A DNA stretch of 64,000 bases from Paraburkholderia ultramafica (GTDB lineage Bacteria > Pseudomonadota > Gammaproteobacteria > Burkholderiales > Burkholderiaceae): positions 62,001 through 126,000 of the forward strand of contig NZ_CADIKK010000020.1 in the NCBI RefSeq assembly GCF_902859915.1, read 5' to 3'. The first letter of the stretch is position 1. Every line of letters begins with the position of its first letter. Below the pieces are notes generated by a model that was not told where the DNA came from, made no database searches, and was given only the letters and a program-made list of their open reading frames with translations. Below are positions 17,351-26,772 of this stretch, piece after piece. A program made the translations under genes and the position numbers.

Positions 17351-18391
17351 ATGCGAGGAATAATTGACGAGGCCCGCATTGTAGTTCTTGCCATGACGAT
17401 CTCTCTGCTGGCGGCATGCGGCGGGAACGGAAGCAGCCCCGGTCCGGGCAGCGCCACCACGCCCGCCACCCCGGCAACGCCCGCGGGCGGCGTCAATCTG
17501 CAGATCGTCTCGTTCGGCGACAGTCTGTCGGACGTCGGAACCTACGCGCCGATTGCAAGCGCGGTGGGCGGCGGGCGTTTCACGACGAATCCCGGGCAGG
17601 TGTGGAGTCAGGATGTCGCGCAATACTACGGCGACACGCTCAGCGCCGCGTACACCATCGACGCCACGCATAAACTCAGCGCACAGAACGGCCTCGGCTA
17701 TGCAGAAGGCGGCGCGACGGTGGCGACGCCGGCGGACCAGAATGAGTTTCTGACCGACCTGATCGGCGACATCGAAATGCCCGTCAGCCAGCAGGTTTCC
17801 AGCTATCTCAGCGCTCACGGACGCTTTAACGCCAACCAGTTGGTGCTCGTGTGGGCCGGCGCGAACGATGTTCTGCGCGCCGGACAACTGCCGGCCGCCG
17901 CGCAGACGGTGGCCACGGCCGCCAACACGCTCTCGCAACTGGTTGCGCAGATCGTGCAGAACGGCGCCATGCACGTCGTGGTGATCAATCTTCCGAACAT
18001 CGGGTTATCGCCGAAGGGCATCGCATCGTCCGATGGCGGCGCAAATCTGACGCAGCTTTCGCAACTATTCAACAGTGACCTGAACGCCGCGTTGCAGACC
18101 GATGGCTTGCAAGCCAAGGTGATCCAGATTGACGCTTATACGTGGCTGAATCAGATCATCGCGAATTTCCAGGCCAACGGCTTTGCGGTGTCGAATACCA
18201 GCGTCGCGTGTGCCCCCAGGAAGACGCCTGACCAGTCGTCGTTGCTCTGCTCGCCGGCAACCTATGTCTCCGCAAACGCAGATCAAACGTACATGTTCGC
18301 CGATGATCTTCATCCGACGACGCATCTGCATACGCTGTTCGCGCAGTTCGTGGAGCGTCAGATTGCCGGCACGGGTCGGCCATTCAAGTGA
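17351..18391 (+). CDS. SGNH/GDSL-family esterase lipoprotein
   Basis: The 346-aa protein has a lipobox (SLLAAC, Cys at residue 22), so it should be a lipoprotein, followed by a Gly/Pro/Thr linker. Block I SFGDSLSDVGTY holds the nucleophile Ser, block III WAGANDV holds Gly and Asn of the oxyanion hole, and block V DDLHPT holds the Asp-His pair. The ATG at 17351 has a near-perfect AGGAGGG site. Expected activity: extracytoplasmic carboxyl-ester hydrolysis. Confidence 0.92.
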   Translation: MRGIIDEARIVVLAMTISLLAACGGNGSSPGPGSATTPATPATPAGGVNLQIVSFGDSLSDVGTYAPIASAVGGGRFTTNPGQVWSQDVAQYYGDTLSAAYTIDATHKLSAQNGLGYAEGGATVATPADQNEFLTDLIGDIEMPVSQQVSSYLSAHGRFNANQLVLVWAGANDVLRAGQLPAAAQTVATAANTLSQLVAQIVQNGAMHVVVINLPNIGLSPKGIASSDGGANLTQLSQLFNSDLNAALQTDGLQAKVIQIDAYTWLNQIIANFQANGFAVSNTSVACAPRKTPDQSSLLCSPATYVSANADQTYMFADDLHPTTHLHTLFAQFVERQIAGTGRPFK

Positions 18392-18465
18392 TCGCAGCGG
18401 GCGAATGCGTATCGATCGGGAGAGGCCGATGCCGCGCTGGCCGCTCCGGTTCCATGCGCCTTCCA

Positions 18466-19488
18466 TCACCGCAAGCGCGATCTCCTTCTGCGCATCGAGC
18501 ACGTCGAGTCGCGCATGAAACGCAGCGCAAATCGCACGAGCTTCGGCATCGTCCCGGGGCGCAGCAGACGATGGTCGTAGCCGGCGAAGCGTCGCTCGCT
18601 CTCCGTGAGGCACAGCGTCATCAGTTCGCGCACGCTGATCTCGACTGAGGACACGGCTTGCGCGCCGTTCACCGTGAAGTTGTTATCGTGCTTGTGCTCG
18701 TTGCCGTCGGCATCGAGCGTGCGCGCAAGGGTCATCCGCTCCCAGCCGAGAAACGCCCACACGGCGGCCACTTTCAGTTCGAAGCGGACGCGCTGCCACC
18801 AGGATAGCTGTGCGCGATGCCATGCCACCCAGTTTGCGAACAGCAGGATATGGCGGCATTCTTCCTGCATGACCGGTTCGAAGGTGTCGATCAGCTCAGG
18901 CGGAAACAGTCCCGAGCGTTGGGCGACCTCGAAGAGGCCGAAGGCGAAGAAACTGTCGATGCACTCGCTGTAACCTGTCACGAGGTAGGCCCACTCGGTG
19001 TCCCTGGGATAGACATAGGGCGCTTCGCTCGCAAGTGAAATGCCGTAGGTGGTCACCATGCGCGTGAGCACCTCCTTATGGCGGCTTTCTTCCCATGCGT
19101 TCAGCGCAAGCGACTCGCGTACGTCAGGCTCGTCGACGGTCGCGGCATACGCTGCCATGCGCAGCCGCGCCCGGCCTTCCGTCTGTACCGCGATGTCCCA
19201 GATCGGCAGGGAAACGATCCGTTCGAGCGCTTCGGGCTCGAGCTTGGGCCATTCGAGCACCGATGGACGGTATGGGTTGAAGGTCTCGCGAAACATTCGG
19301 CACATCTCGCGGCGATGCACGTCGGAGCCCGGCTTCAGCGGGCCAGCGACGCTGCTCGTCCACTGCCGGGCGTTATGGTCTGCCGCTTCGACGGCGGCCC
19401 GGTCAGGTCTGCGCTGCGGCAGCACTGGCGCGGTAAAGCCTTGAATCAGCCGTTCGACAGCGAATGTGTCAGTGATTGAGTCACTCAT
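18466..19488 (-). CDS. Ferritin-like (di-iron type) domain protein
   Basis: The 340-aa, mainly helical protein has two metal-type motifs, NAWEESRHKEVL around residue 125 and EPVMQEECRHILLF around residue 205, with further helix acids between, the layout of ferritin-like di-iron carboxylate proteins. It has no signal peptide. The C-terminal tail becomes Arg-rich (SMRRRRSRLR), so the original end may have been altered by a frameshift. It is monocistronic. Specific oxidase or oxygenase activity is unknown. Confidence 0.75.
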   Translation of the reverse strand: MSDSITDTFAVERLIQGFTAPVLPQRRPDRAAVEAADHNARQWTSSVAGPLKPGSDVHRREMCRMFRETFNPYRPSVLEWPKLEPEALERIVSLPIWDIAVQTEGRARLRMAAYAATVDEPDVRESLALNAWEESRHKEVLTRMVTTYGISLASEAPYVYPRDTEWAYLVTGYSECIDSFFAFGLFEVAQRSGLFPPELIDTFEPVMQEECRHILLFANWVAWHRAQLSWWQRVRFELKVAAVWAFLGWERMTLARTLDADGNEHKHDNNFTVNGAQAVSSVEISVRELMTLCLTESERRFAGYDHRLLRPGTMPKLVRFALRFMRDSTCSMRRRRSRLR

Positions 19489-19846
19489 TCTGGAAACTCC
19501 CAGGTGAATGCAGCACCACGAATTCTGACTTTACTCGAGCCGGTTTGCGTCGAGGCGGCACTTGGACAGCTGAGTCAATCGGCCGCCATCGCCGTTGCAC
19601 GGTCATTCAAGCGGGCGCTCCGCTCAGACAGCGGTGCTTCATACCGCGATCGTGTTGAAGAGGCATTGCCCGTTGGCGACGATGGCATGCAATATTACTC
19701 TCGTTGTGATGCTGACTAATGTCGACTGCTAGCCTACTCTTTACATAACGCATCTCAAGCGGTGTGCCTGTCAAAACGAGGACCGCCGGCGGTGGAGCTC
19801 CGCGTAGCAGCCGTCCCCGTAGTGAACGATAACCCGGGAGTCGACC
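19489..19846. other. Divergent intergenic region, 358 bp
   Basis: No supported gene. It separates the ferritin-like gene (minus) from the binding protein (plus) and should contain their promoters; I could not pick a convincing -35/-10 pair. Confidence 0.5.
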
Positions 19847-20884
19847 ATGGCACGCCTCGTAAAGTGCGGCGCAGCGGTGCTCGCAATCTGCGTGGCCCTT
19901 CCGGGGGCTTTGACGACCGACGCTTGCGCAGCGGACGGCGACACGCTTGCCCAGATACGGGCGCGCGGCGTGATCCGGTGCGGGGTCAGCGAAGGCATCC
20001 AGGGGTTCTCGGTCAAGGACGGTTCCGGGCGCTGGTCCGGCATCGATGCGGACTTCTGCCGCGCGGTGGCTGCCGCCGCTCTCGGCGATCCTGCCAAAGT
20101 GGCGTACGTGCCGCTCAAGGCGTCCGCGCGATTTCCTGCGCTGGCTGAAGGCATCGTTGATCTTCTCGCACGAAATACGACGTGGACGCTGCTTCGGGAA
20201 AGCGCGCTGAAGGTGCAGTTTGCGGGCGTTCTCTTCTACGATACCCAGGCGTTTCTCGTGCGAAGACCGGGTGGGGTGCAGACAACGACCGGCCTCAAAG
20301 GCGCAGCGGTGTGCGTGGAAAAAGGCACATCCACCGACGTGCACCTGCGCGAGTACTCAGCCGACCACCAGTTGGACCTCAAACCACTGGTGATCGACTC
20401 CGCCGGCGAAGCGCGTCAGGCCTTCTACGCCGGACGTTGCAGCGCCTATGCGGCGGATTTATCGCATCTTGCCGCCGTGCGCGTCGAAGCGCCGGGCGGC
20501 CCGCAGAGCGCCGATATCCTGCCGGAGCGCATTGCCAAGGAGCCGCTCAGTCCGGTCGTGCGTGGCGACGATCCGAGCTGGCTGACGCTCGTGCGCTGGG
20601 TTCTCTTCACGCTCGTGGCTGCGGAGGAACTGGGCGTGACCCGCGACAACCTGCAAGCCCGGCTGGGCGATCCCGCCGTGAAGCGGACGTTTGCCGATGA
20701 CGATGCGATCAATCGCGGCTTGGGAGTCGAACGCGGATGGATGGTGCGCGTGGTGCAAAGCGTCGGCAATTACGGGGAAATGTTCGACCGGAACCTTGGA
20801 CCTCGTACGCCGCTGCAACTGGAGCGCGGCCTGAACCGGCTGTGGACGCAAGGCGGCCTGATGTACGCGCCGCCTCTGCGCTAG
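19847..20884 (+). CDS. Amino-acid ABC transporter substrate-binding protein (AapJ-like)
   Basis: The 345-aa protein carries a signal peptide (cleavage near CA/AD, residue 28) and the family-3 solute-binding core: RGVIRCGVSEGIQGFSVKD, WSGIDADFCRAVAAAALGD and DLLARNTTWTLLRE. The closest type is the general L-amino-acid binder AapJ. No permease or ATPase genes follow; a secondary transporter gene begins 25 bp downstream, so this is an orphan binding protein, perhaps a sensor-like or scavenging component. Confidence 0.88.
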   Translation: MARLVKCGAAVLAICVALPGALTTDACAADGDTLAQIRARGVIRCGVSEGIQGFSVKDGSGRWSGIDADFCRAVAAAALGDPAKVAYVPLKASARFPALAEGIVDLLARNTTWTLLRESALKVQFAGVLFYDTQAFLVRRPGGVQTTTGLKGAAVCVEKGTSTDVHLREYSADHQLDLKPLVIDSAGEARQAFYAGRCSAYAADLSHLAAVRVEAPGGPQSADILPERIAKEPLSPVVRGDDPSWLTLVRWVLFTLVAAEELGVTRDNLQARLGDPAVKRTFADDDAINRGLGVERGWMVRVVQSVGNYGEMFDRNLGPRTPLQLERGLNRLWTQGGLMYAPPLR

Positions 20885-20909
20885 AAGACTGGAAAAACAG
20901 GGCGGCCCC

Positions 20910-22250
20910 ATGAGCCAATTGCAGATCTATATCACGGTAGCCGTGTTCGCGGCGGTCATTCTGCTGATCGCGTTCGACGTGATCGACATGGCCGTCGCGG
21001 CATTGACAGGTACCTGTATCCTGATCGCGCTCGGCATTCTGGATGAGAACGATCTGCTCGGCGCGAGCCGCGCGGCCGCCGGGCCGCTCGGCCTGCTGTT
21101 CGGCGGCATGGTGGTGGCGCGCATTCTCGCGACCACCGGCGTGTTCGATCTCATCGGCGACGCCTGTCTGCGCGTGACGGGTGGCAGCGGAACGCGTTTT
21201 CTGCTCATGCTGATCGCGCTAGTCGCGCCAATTTGCGCGGTCTTGCCCAACGCGACTACGGTCATTCTGCTTGCTCCTATCATCATTCGAGTGTGCACCG
21301 CACTGGAAGCCGACTACGTCAGACCGATGCTGCTCATGGCGATCATCAGCAACTCGGCCGGTTTGCTGACACTCGTAGGCGACCCGGCGACATTTCTGGT
21401 CGGCAGCGCGATCGGCATGACGTTCGGCGAATACCTGCGGCGCGTGTCGCTTGGCGGTTTGATTGCGGTCCTGGTGATCGTGCCGCTGTTGCCAATCCTG
21501 ATGCGGGACCTGTGGAAGCTGCGGCGCACCTTGCCGCCACGTGTGCCCGCAAAACGGCTCGAACGGCCGGTCTACGCGGCGCTCGCGGGGGCCGTGCTGG
21601 TGCTGATGGTGGCGCTGTTCGTGGTTGGCGAAGATCTGCCGTCGCGGATCGTGCCGCCCGCAGTCGCGCTGATCGCAAGCGCATTGGCGCTGCTGGTGGG
21701 ATTCGCCGCCAGAGTCGAACCGACTGAGAACGTGCTGCGGGACGTCGACTGGAAGACACTCCTTTTTCTTGCCAGCATCTTCTGTCTCGTGCAGGCGATG
21801 GCCAAGACAAGGCTGCTTCAGATCCTGGCACTGACGCTGTATCAGGTATTTGGCAGGGAGTTGACGGTCGTTGCGCTAGTGCTGCTTGCCGGCATCGGGT
21901 TGCTGTCGAGCCTGTTTGCCAACATTCCGGTTGCGGCGGCGTCGATTGTGATGGTTAAAGGTTATCTCGTGATGGCGGAGGTGGTGCCGGAAACGGCGCT
22001 TTCGGCTGGGTTCACGCAGTGGCCTGCCGCTTCGATTCCGGTATTTGTCGGCATGATGTTCGGCGCGACCCTTGGGGGCAATGCGACGCTCGTGGGAGCG
22101 GCCGCCAATATCGTTGCGTCTGGCATTTGCGCGCGCCAGGGCACACCTATCACATTCGGCAAGTTCCTTCGATACGGACTGCCCATCACGGTGGTACAGC
22201 TTGCAGCATCGGCTGTGTATCTGCTCGTTCTGACTCGGCTGCTGCGCTGA
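20910..22250 (+). CDS. ArsB/NhaD-type (ion transporter superfamily) permease
   Basis: The 446-aa protein has about 11-12 hydrophobic segments. Half-site motifs LPNATTVILLAPIIIR and the C-terminal FGATLGGNATLVGAAANIV are typical of the IT superfamily (ArsB, NhaD, P-protein, DASS). It could move Na+, arsenite or dicarboxylates; no arsR or arsC is nearby. It starts 25 bp after the binding-protein gene on the same strand, so the two are probably co-transcribed. Confidence 0.88.
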   Translation: MSQLQIYITVAVFAAVILLIAFDVIDMAVAALTGTCILIALGILDENDLLGASRAAAGPLGLLFGGMVVARILATTGVFDLIGDACLRVTGGSGTRFLLMLIALVAPICAVLPNATTVILLAPIIIRVCTALEADYVRPMLLMAIISNSAGLLTLVGDPATFLVGSAIGMTFGEYLRRVSLGGLIAVLVIVPLLPILMRDLWKLRRTLPPRVPAKRLERPVYAALAGAVLVLMVALFVVGEDLPSRIVPPAVALIASALALLVGFAARVEPTENVLRDVDWKTLLFLASIFCLVQAMAKTRLLQILALTLYQVFGRELTVVALVLLAGIGLLSSLFANIPVAAASIVMVKGYLVMAEVVPETALSAGFTQWPAASIPVFVGMMFGATLGGNATLVGAAANIVASGICARQGTPITFGKFLRYGLPITVVQLAASAVYLLVLTRLLR

Positions 22251-22262
22251 GGTCCCCGCGTG

Positions 22263-22445
22263 TCAAAACAGAGAGATCGCATCGGCATGCGTGCCGTACC
22301 GGGCGCTTTGATGTACGCGCGGACCAACGTAGCGCTGGCCGGTCAGGACGCTCCCCACGCGCAACTGCCCGCGCAAACCTTGAGCAACCAGTTGACGCAG
22401 AAGCGCCTTGCCGGCCTCGTTCGACCCTTGTCCGAGTGCTTCCCG
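22263..22445 (-). pseudogene. MCE/PqiB-like protein fragment
   Basis: In one minus frame the sequence reads ALGQGSNEAGKALLRQLVAQ followed by GLRGQLRVGSVLTGQRYV. This resembles the repeat of MCE-domain proteins of the PqiB/MlaD group (GLRAQLxTGxLLTGQLYV). Homology begins abruptly at about 22445 and ends after YV at about 22320; the rest is missing. No start or ribosome site is present. I treat it as a relic. Confidence 0.5.
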
Positions 22446-22678
22446 GTAGCGTCGACCGAGACGATAGGGATACAGGCAGCTGCCAGCGCAAATACGGTGC
22501 CGACGGCGGCGTCTCCAGGCCGACAAACTCCCTGCATCTCGCCGTTCGCGATGTCACGATGATCGACGTGGCGATATTGAGCGCCATCTCTGTTCGAACG
22601 CCTCGCCTTCATCCATGAAGCGTTCATGAAGATCGCCTGCTGCATCATCTGCGGGCGGCAACTTCGACCTTCATTGGG
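22446..22678. other. Gap beside the MCE remnant
   Basis: Non-coding as far as I can see. It sits between two genes whose 3' ends converge (transporter and protease) and shows no T-tailed hairpin. Confidence 0.4.
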
Positions 22679-24214
22679 TTAACGCTTCCTGGTCTCAATC
22701 GAAACAAAACTGCGCGCGTTTTTGCGCTGTATCAGCACGGCTACCTGTTTGCCTGCCTTTGCTTCCAGCGCAGCGACGTCCTCCGCCGTTTCGACTAGCG
22801 TGTCATTGAGCGAAAGGACCACATCGCCAGCCTGAATGCCGGCGCTCGCGGCCGGCCCATCAACCGCGTCCACCATCAGACCGACGGCGAGCCCCGTCGC
22901 ACGCCGCTCCTCGTCACTCAGCGGATGCATGGTCAAGCCAAGGCGATCTGCTGCGCCACTTTCGTTCTGTCCAGCTTTGGGGATTTCCGCGGACGCGCCG
23001 ACTATGACTGTCGTCGTCATCGGTCTTCGACTGCGGATCAGTCTAAGTGTGGTTTTCGTCCCAGGCAGCAGAGCAGCAGCAACCTCGCCGAGTTCGGCCG
23101 AGCGGTCAATCGTCTTGTCGCCGATCTGAATGATCACATCGCCCGGCTTGAGGCCGCTCGCCGCGGCGGGTGTGCCTGGCCCAACGGAATTCACTAGCGC
23201 ACCTGCCGGTCGCGGCAACCCGAAGGCCACAGCCAATCCAGGGTCGATGTCCTGTACCTCCACGCCAAGGCCGCCCGGCGATGTCGCGTGCAGGGCCAGC
23301 ACCTGCGATCGCACCTTGACCGCCATGTTGATCGGGATAGCAAAGGTCAGGCTGGGGGATCTGTCCGAGCCAGCGTAAATCTGCACATCGATGCCGACCA
23401 CCTCGCCGGCACGATTGAACAGTGGGCCACCCGAATTGTCCGGATTGGTCGCTACATCAGTTTGGAAAAAAGGAAAACTGCTCCCGTCGGGGAGCGTGCG
23501 AGACGTGGCGCTGACAATGCCGGCAGTCACGGTATTCTCGAAGCTGTCGGGTGACCCGATTGTCAGGACCGGCTCGCCGACGCGCACCCGCGACGAGTCG
23601 CCAAGTTTGACGGTCGGAAGCTTCGTGGCATCGATCTGAATGACCGCGACGTCGCTCTGGGTGTCTACCGCCAGGACCTTTGCCTTGAACTCGCGTCGAT
23701 CGGTCAGTCTGACTGTCACTTCGTCGGCTTGGTCTACCACATGAGCGGTGGTCAGAATGAGGCCGTCGGGGCTCACGATGAAGCCGGAGCCTATCCCCGA
23801 GATGGCGCGCGGCGAACTGCCTTGAGACGCCGGCGAGTGTGGCACCACACTCTTGACGAATGCAATAAGGGGATCGTCAGCATCGATTGGCGCAGGGGCG
23901 GCTATCGACGATCGCTGCTCCGAGGCAGTCACGCTGATATTCACGACGGCGGCCCCGTATCGCTCCACGATGGTGGGGAAGTCGACCGGCGCGGAGGCGT
24001 TGGCTGGCAAAACCCGCTTGTCTTTCGCAGGCTGCGAAGGCGCGCCGGTGGCGTTCGCCGTCGGCTGCAGGCACGGATAGCCGACGAGAAATACCGCAAT
24101 CAGGGCAGTGCCAAGCGAGGTGCGAAAGAACCTGACAAAACCCGGTGCGCCTCGATGGTGGGCTTTGAACAGGTACTTGGCGCGTGAAGTGTCTGATGGT
24201 CTCATCTTGCTCAC
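22679..24214 (-). CDS. DegP/HtrA-like serine protease with two PDZ domains and an altered active-site loop
   Basis: The 511-aa protein has an N-terminal signal/anchor (about residues 30-50), a trypsin-like domain and two PDZ domains (PAGALVNSVGPGTPAAASGL and AVDGPAASAGIQAGDVVLSL). Catalytic residues are present: His in ILTTAHVVDQ, Asp in QSDVAVIQID, Ser in NPDNSGGPLFN. The usual loop is GNSGGP; here the residue two before Ser is Asp, not the Gly that helps shape the oxyanion hole. It could still be active, conditionally active or chaperone-like. Expected in the periplasm. It is monocistronic. Confidence 0.93.
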   Translation of the reverse strand: MSKMRPSDTSRAKYLFKAHHRGAPGFVRFFRTSLGTALIAVFLVGYPCLQPTANATGAPSQPAKDKRVLPANASAPVDFPTIVERYGAAVVNISVTASEQRSSIAAPAPIDADDPLIAFVKSVVPHSPASQGSSPRAISGIGSGFIVSPDGLILTTAHVVDQADEVTVRLTDRREFKAKVLAVDTQSDVAVIQIDATKLPTVKLGDSSRVRVGEPVLTIGSPDSFENTVTAGIVSATSRTLPDGSSFPFFQTDVATNPDNSGGPLFNRAGEVVGIDVQIYAGSDRSPSLTFAIPINMAVKVRSQVLALHATSPGGLGVEVQDIDPGLAVAFGLPRPAGALVNSVGPGTPAAASGLKPGDVIIQIGDKTIDRSAELGEVAAALLPGTKTTLRLIRSRRPMTTTVIVGASAEIPKAGQNESGAADRLGLTMHPLSDEERRATGLAVGLMVDAVDGPAASAGIQAGDVVLSLNDTLVETAEDVAALEAKAGKQVAVLIQRKNARSFVSIETRKR

Positions 24215-24706
24215 CTTGACCTGCTCTCCGCGTCACGGCGAAATCAGTGGCCCAATCGATACCAGAATGCATCGAATGTGGCGATGCGAAAAAGCATGGT
24301 TCTCCCATATGATTTATAGAGGAGCGGCCAGCGGAATTACAGCAGTGCTATTCCTGGTATAGGTTGGCGACTGACGCGGAAAAAAGGCTGCAATGAACAT
24401 TTGCAGCCAGCGTGATTCGGCCGGGCAGGCACCGCTGTGTACTCGCACCACCACCACGTGCGTGCTGCACGCTGTTGTCCGCGCATCGGCTCCAGTGCTG
24501 CATCGCGACAATCGAGCGTTCGTCTTCATGGCTGCCTTGCTGGGTGCGATCGACGCGGCGGGGAATGAGTCCCTGCGCGCGCTGCCATTGCCTAAACTCA
24601 AGTTTGTACGCACTGCGCTGAGTGCCCAGGCGCTGCCGTGCCTGGGCCGTGTCGCTCGCGTGAACTCCGGCACGTCTTCGATATCTGAAAGAATATGGGG
24701 GCGGAC
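24215..24706. other. Divergent intergenic region, about 490 bp
   Basis: Lies between the protease (minus) and the dehydrogenase operon (plus). Readable frames on both strands have no family features and no ribosome sites, so I see only regulatory space. Confidence 0.5.
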
Positions 24707-25795
24707 ATGACCACGGCTGCCAGTTTTCACATCGGCTATACGCAATACCTTGGCTCCGATGGCGAGCCTGTTCAGCCGTTGCCTGCCTTTGCGCGGGACC
24801 CGGCGGCGCTGATTTCGCTTTATCGCGCGATGGTGCTGACACGGGCGTTCGACACGAAGGCGGTCGCGCTGCAGCGGACCGGCAAGCTCGGCACCTTCGC
24901 GTCGTCGGTCGGCCAGGAGGCGATCGGTGTCGGCGTCGCCAGCGCGATGCAGCCCGACGACGTGCTGTTCCCTTCGTATCGCGATCACGCCGCGCAATTG
25001 CTGCGCGGCGTCACGATGACGGAAAGCCTGCTGTATTGGGGCGGCGACGAGCGCGGCAGCGATTTCGCCGTGCCCCGCAACGATTTCCCGAACTGTGTGC
25101 CGATTGGAACCCAGGTGTGCCATGCCGCCGGCGCGGCCTACGCGTTCATGCTGCGTCACGAGCCGCGCGTCGCGGTGGCGATCTTCGGCGACGGCGCCAC
25201 GTCCAAGGGAGACTTCTATGAGGCGATGAACATGGGCGGCGTCTGGCAGGCGCCGCTGGTCCTCGTGGTCAATAACAACCAGTGGGCGATTTCGGTGCCG
25301 CGCAGCCACCAGAGCGCTGCGCAAACGCTCGCGCAAAAAGCGATCGCGGCAGGCATCGATGGACTGCAGGTCGACGGCAACGACGTGATCGCCGTGCATC
25401 AGGTTGTCCATGCGGCGCTCGCCAAGGCTCGCCGAGGCGATGGCCCGACGCTGATCGAAGCACTCAGCTATCGTCTTGGCGATCACACGACAGCCGATGA
25501 CGCGACGCGCTATCGCGACTCCGAAGTCATCAGCAAGCAGTGGGAAGACGAACCGCTGCTTCGTTTGCGCACTTACCTGATGCGCATGAAAGTTTGGGAC
25601 AAGGCGCAGGACGAGCAACTCGGCAAGGCGTGTCATGCGCAGATCGAGCAGGCCGTCGACGCGTATCTGGCGATACCGCCGCCGGAGCCGTCCGCAATGT
25701 TCGATCACCTGTACGAGGCGTTGCCGCCGGCGCTGCGCGAGCAACTGGCGATCGCACAGCGTTTCGCGCCGGCCACGGGGAACGGCAATGGCTGA
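24707..25795 (+). CDS. Pyruvate dehydrogenase-type E1 component, alpha subunit
   Basis: The 362-aa product has the thiamin-diphosphate motif GDGATSKGDFYEAMNMGG ... NNNQWA, and GQEAIGVGVASAMQPDD, FPSYRDHA as in two-chain E1 alpha subunits. The family includes pyruvate, branched-chain 2-oxoacid and acetoin dehydrogenases; overall appearance (HIGYTQYLG N-terminus) favours the pyruvate/branched-chain branch. I chose ATG 24707, after GGGGGCGG; ATG 24695 adds four residues. Its stop overlaps the beta-subunit start. Confidence 0.9.
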   Translation: MTTAASFHIGYTQYLGSDGEPVQPLPAFARDPAALISLYRAMVLTRAFDTKAVALQRTGKLGTFASSVGQEAIGVGVASAMQPDDVLFPSYRDHAAQLLRGVTMTESLLYWGGDERGSDFAVPRNDFPNCVPIGTQVCHAAGAAYAFMLRHEPRVAVAIFGDGATSKGDFYEAMNMGGVWQAPLVLVVNNNQWAISVPRSHQSAAQTLAQKAIAAGIDGLQVDGNDVIAVHQVVHAALAKARRGDGPTLIEALSYRLGDHTTADDATRYRDSEVISKQWEDEPLLRLRTYLMRMKVWDKAQDEQLGKACHAQIEQAVDAYLAIPPPEPSAMFDHLYEALPPALREQLAIAQRFAPATGNGNG

Positions 25796-26765
25796 CCTCA
25801 ACATGGTCGACGCGCTCAATCAGGCGCTCGCATACGAACTGGCGCACGACCCGGCCGTCGTGCTGCTCGGCGAGGACATCGGCGTGAACGGCGGCGTGTT
25901 TCGCACGACCGCCGGGCTGCAGACACGCTTCGGCGCTCAGCGGGTGATCGACACCCCGCTGGCCGAAACCGCCATTGCCGGCGCCGCGATCGGCATGGCG
26001 GCGATGGGCCTGAAGCCCGTTGTGGAGATCCAGTTCGCCGGGTTCATCTATCCGGCCATCGACCACATTCTGAATCATGCGTCGCGGTTGCGGCATCGAA
26101 CGCGCGGACGGCTGACCTGCCCGCTCGTGATCCGTGCGCCGTGCGGCGCAGGCATTCACGCACCGGAGCATCATTCCGAAAGCCCTGAAGCGCTCTTCAC
26201 CCACATACCCGGGCTGCGGGTCGTGTCGCCGTCCTCGCCGGCACGCGCGTACGGCTTGCTGCTGGCGGCGATCCGGGATCCGGACCCGGTGATCTTCTTC
26301 GAGCCGACGCGTCTGTACCGGCTCTTCAGGCAGCCCGTGGAGGACGATGGCGAAGCGCTGCCGCTCGACAGTTGCTTTACGTTGCGCGAAGGGACAGACA
26401 TCACGCTGGTGAGTTGGGGCGGGGCGTTGCAGGACGTGCAGGCCGCGGCCGATCTGCTCGCGCAGGAAGGCGTGGCGGTCGAGGTGATCGACGTGGCGAC
26501 ACTGAAGCCGCTCGACATGAACACCATTCTCGCGTCGGTGGCGAAAACCGGGCGCTGCTTGATCGTGCACGAGGGCTCGCGCACCGGCGGGGTCGGCGCG
26601 GAGATTGCCGCCAACATTGCCGAGCGCGGACTGTACTCGCTGCTCGCGCCGGTGCAGCGCGTCTGCGGATACGACGTGGTGGTGCCGCTGTTCAGACTCG
26701 AAAATCAATACATGCCGGGCACCGCGCGCATCGTCGCCGCGGTCAGGCAGGCGCTGGAGGCATAG
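25788..26765 (+). CDS. Pyruvate dehydrogenase-type E1 component, beta subunit
   Basis: The 325-aa protein shows LNMVDALNQALAYEL, VLLGEDIGVNGGVFRTT, DTPLAETAIAGAAIGMAAMG and the C-terminal transketolase part CLIVHEGSRTGGVGAEIAA. It pairs with the alpha subunit (8-nt gene overlap) to make the alpha2beta2 decarboxylase that passes the acyl group to lipoyl-E2. Length is normal for the family. Confidence 0.93.
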   Translation: MADLNMVDALNQALAYELAHDPAVVLLGEDIGVNGGVFRTTAGLQTRFGAQRVIDTPLAETAIAGAAIGMAAMGLKPVVEIQFAGFIYPAIDHILNHASRLRHRTRGRLTCPLVIRAPCGAGIHAPEHHSESPEALFTHIPGLRVVSPSSPARAYGLLLAAIRDPDPVIFFEPTRLYRLFRQPVEDDGEALPLDSCFTLREGTDITLVSWGGALQDVQAAADLLAQEGVAVEVIDVATLKPLDMNTILASVAKTGRCLIVHEGSRTGGVGAEIAANIAERGLYSLLAPVQRVCGYDVVVPLFRLENQYMPGTARIVAAVRQALEA

Positions 26766-26772
26766 AGAAGCC

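Noticed and set aside
18065..18613. 182-codon minus frame opposite the lipase gene end
   Set aside because: Antisense to conserved block V of the GDSL enzyme.
19504..19719. 71-codon plus frame in the ferritin/binding-protein gap
   Set aside because: No ribosome site or family features.
24314..25819. 501-codon minus-strand frame opposite the E1 alpha gene
   Set aside because: Arg-rich mirror of a strongly supported gene, no domain or ribosome site.
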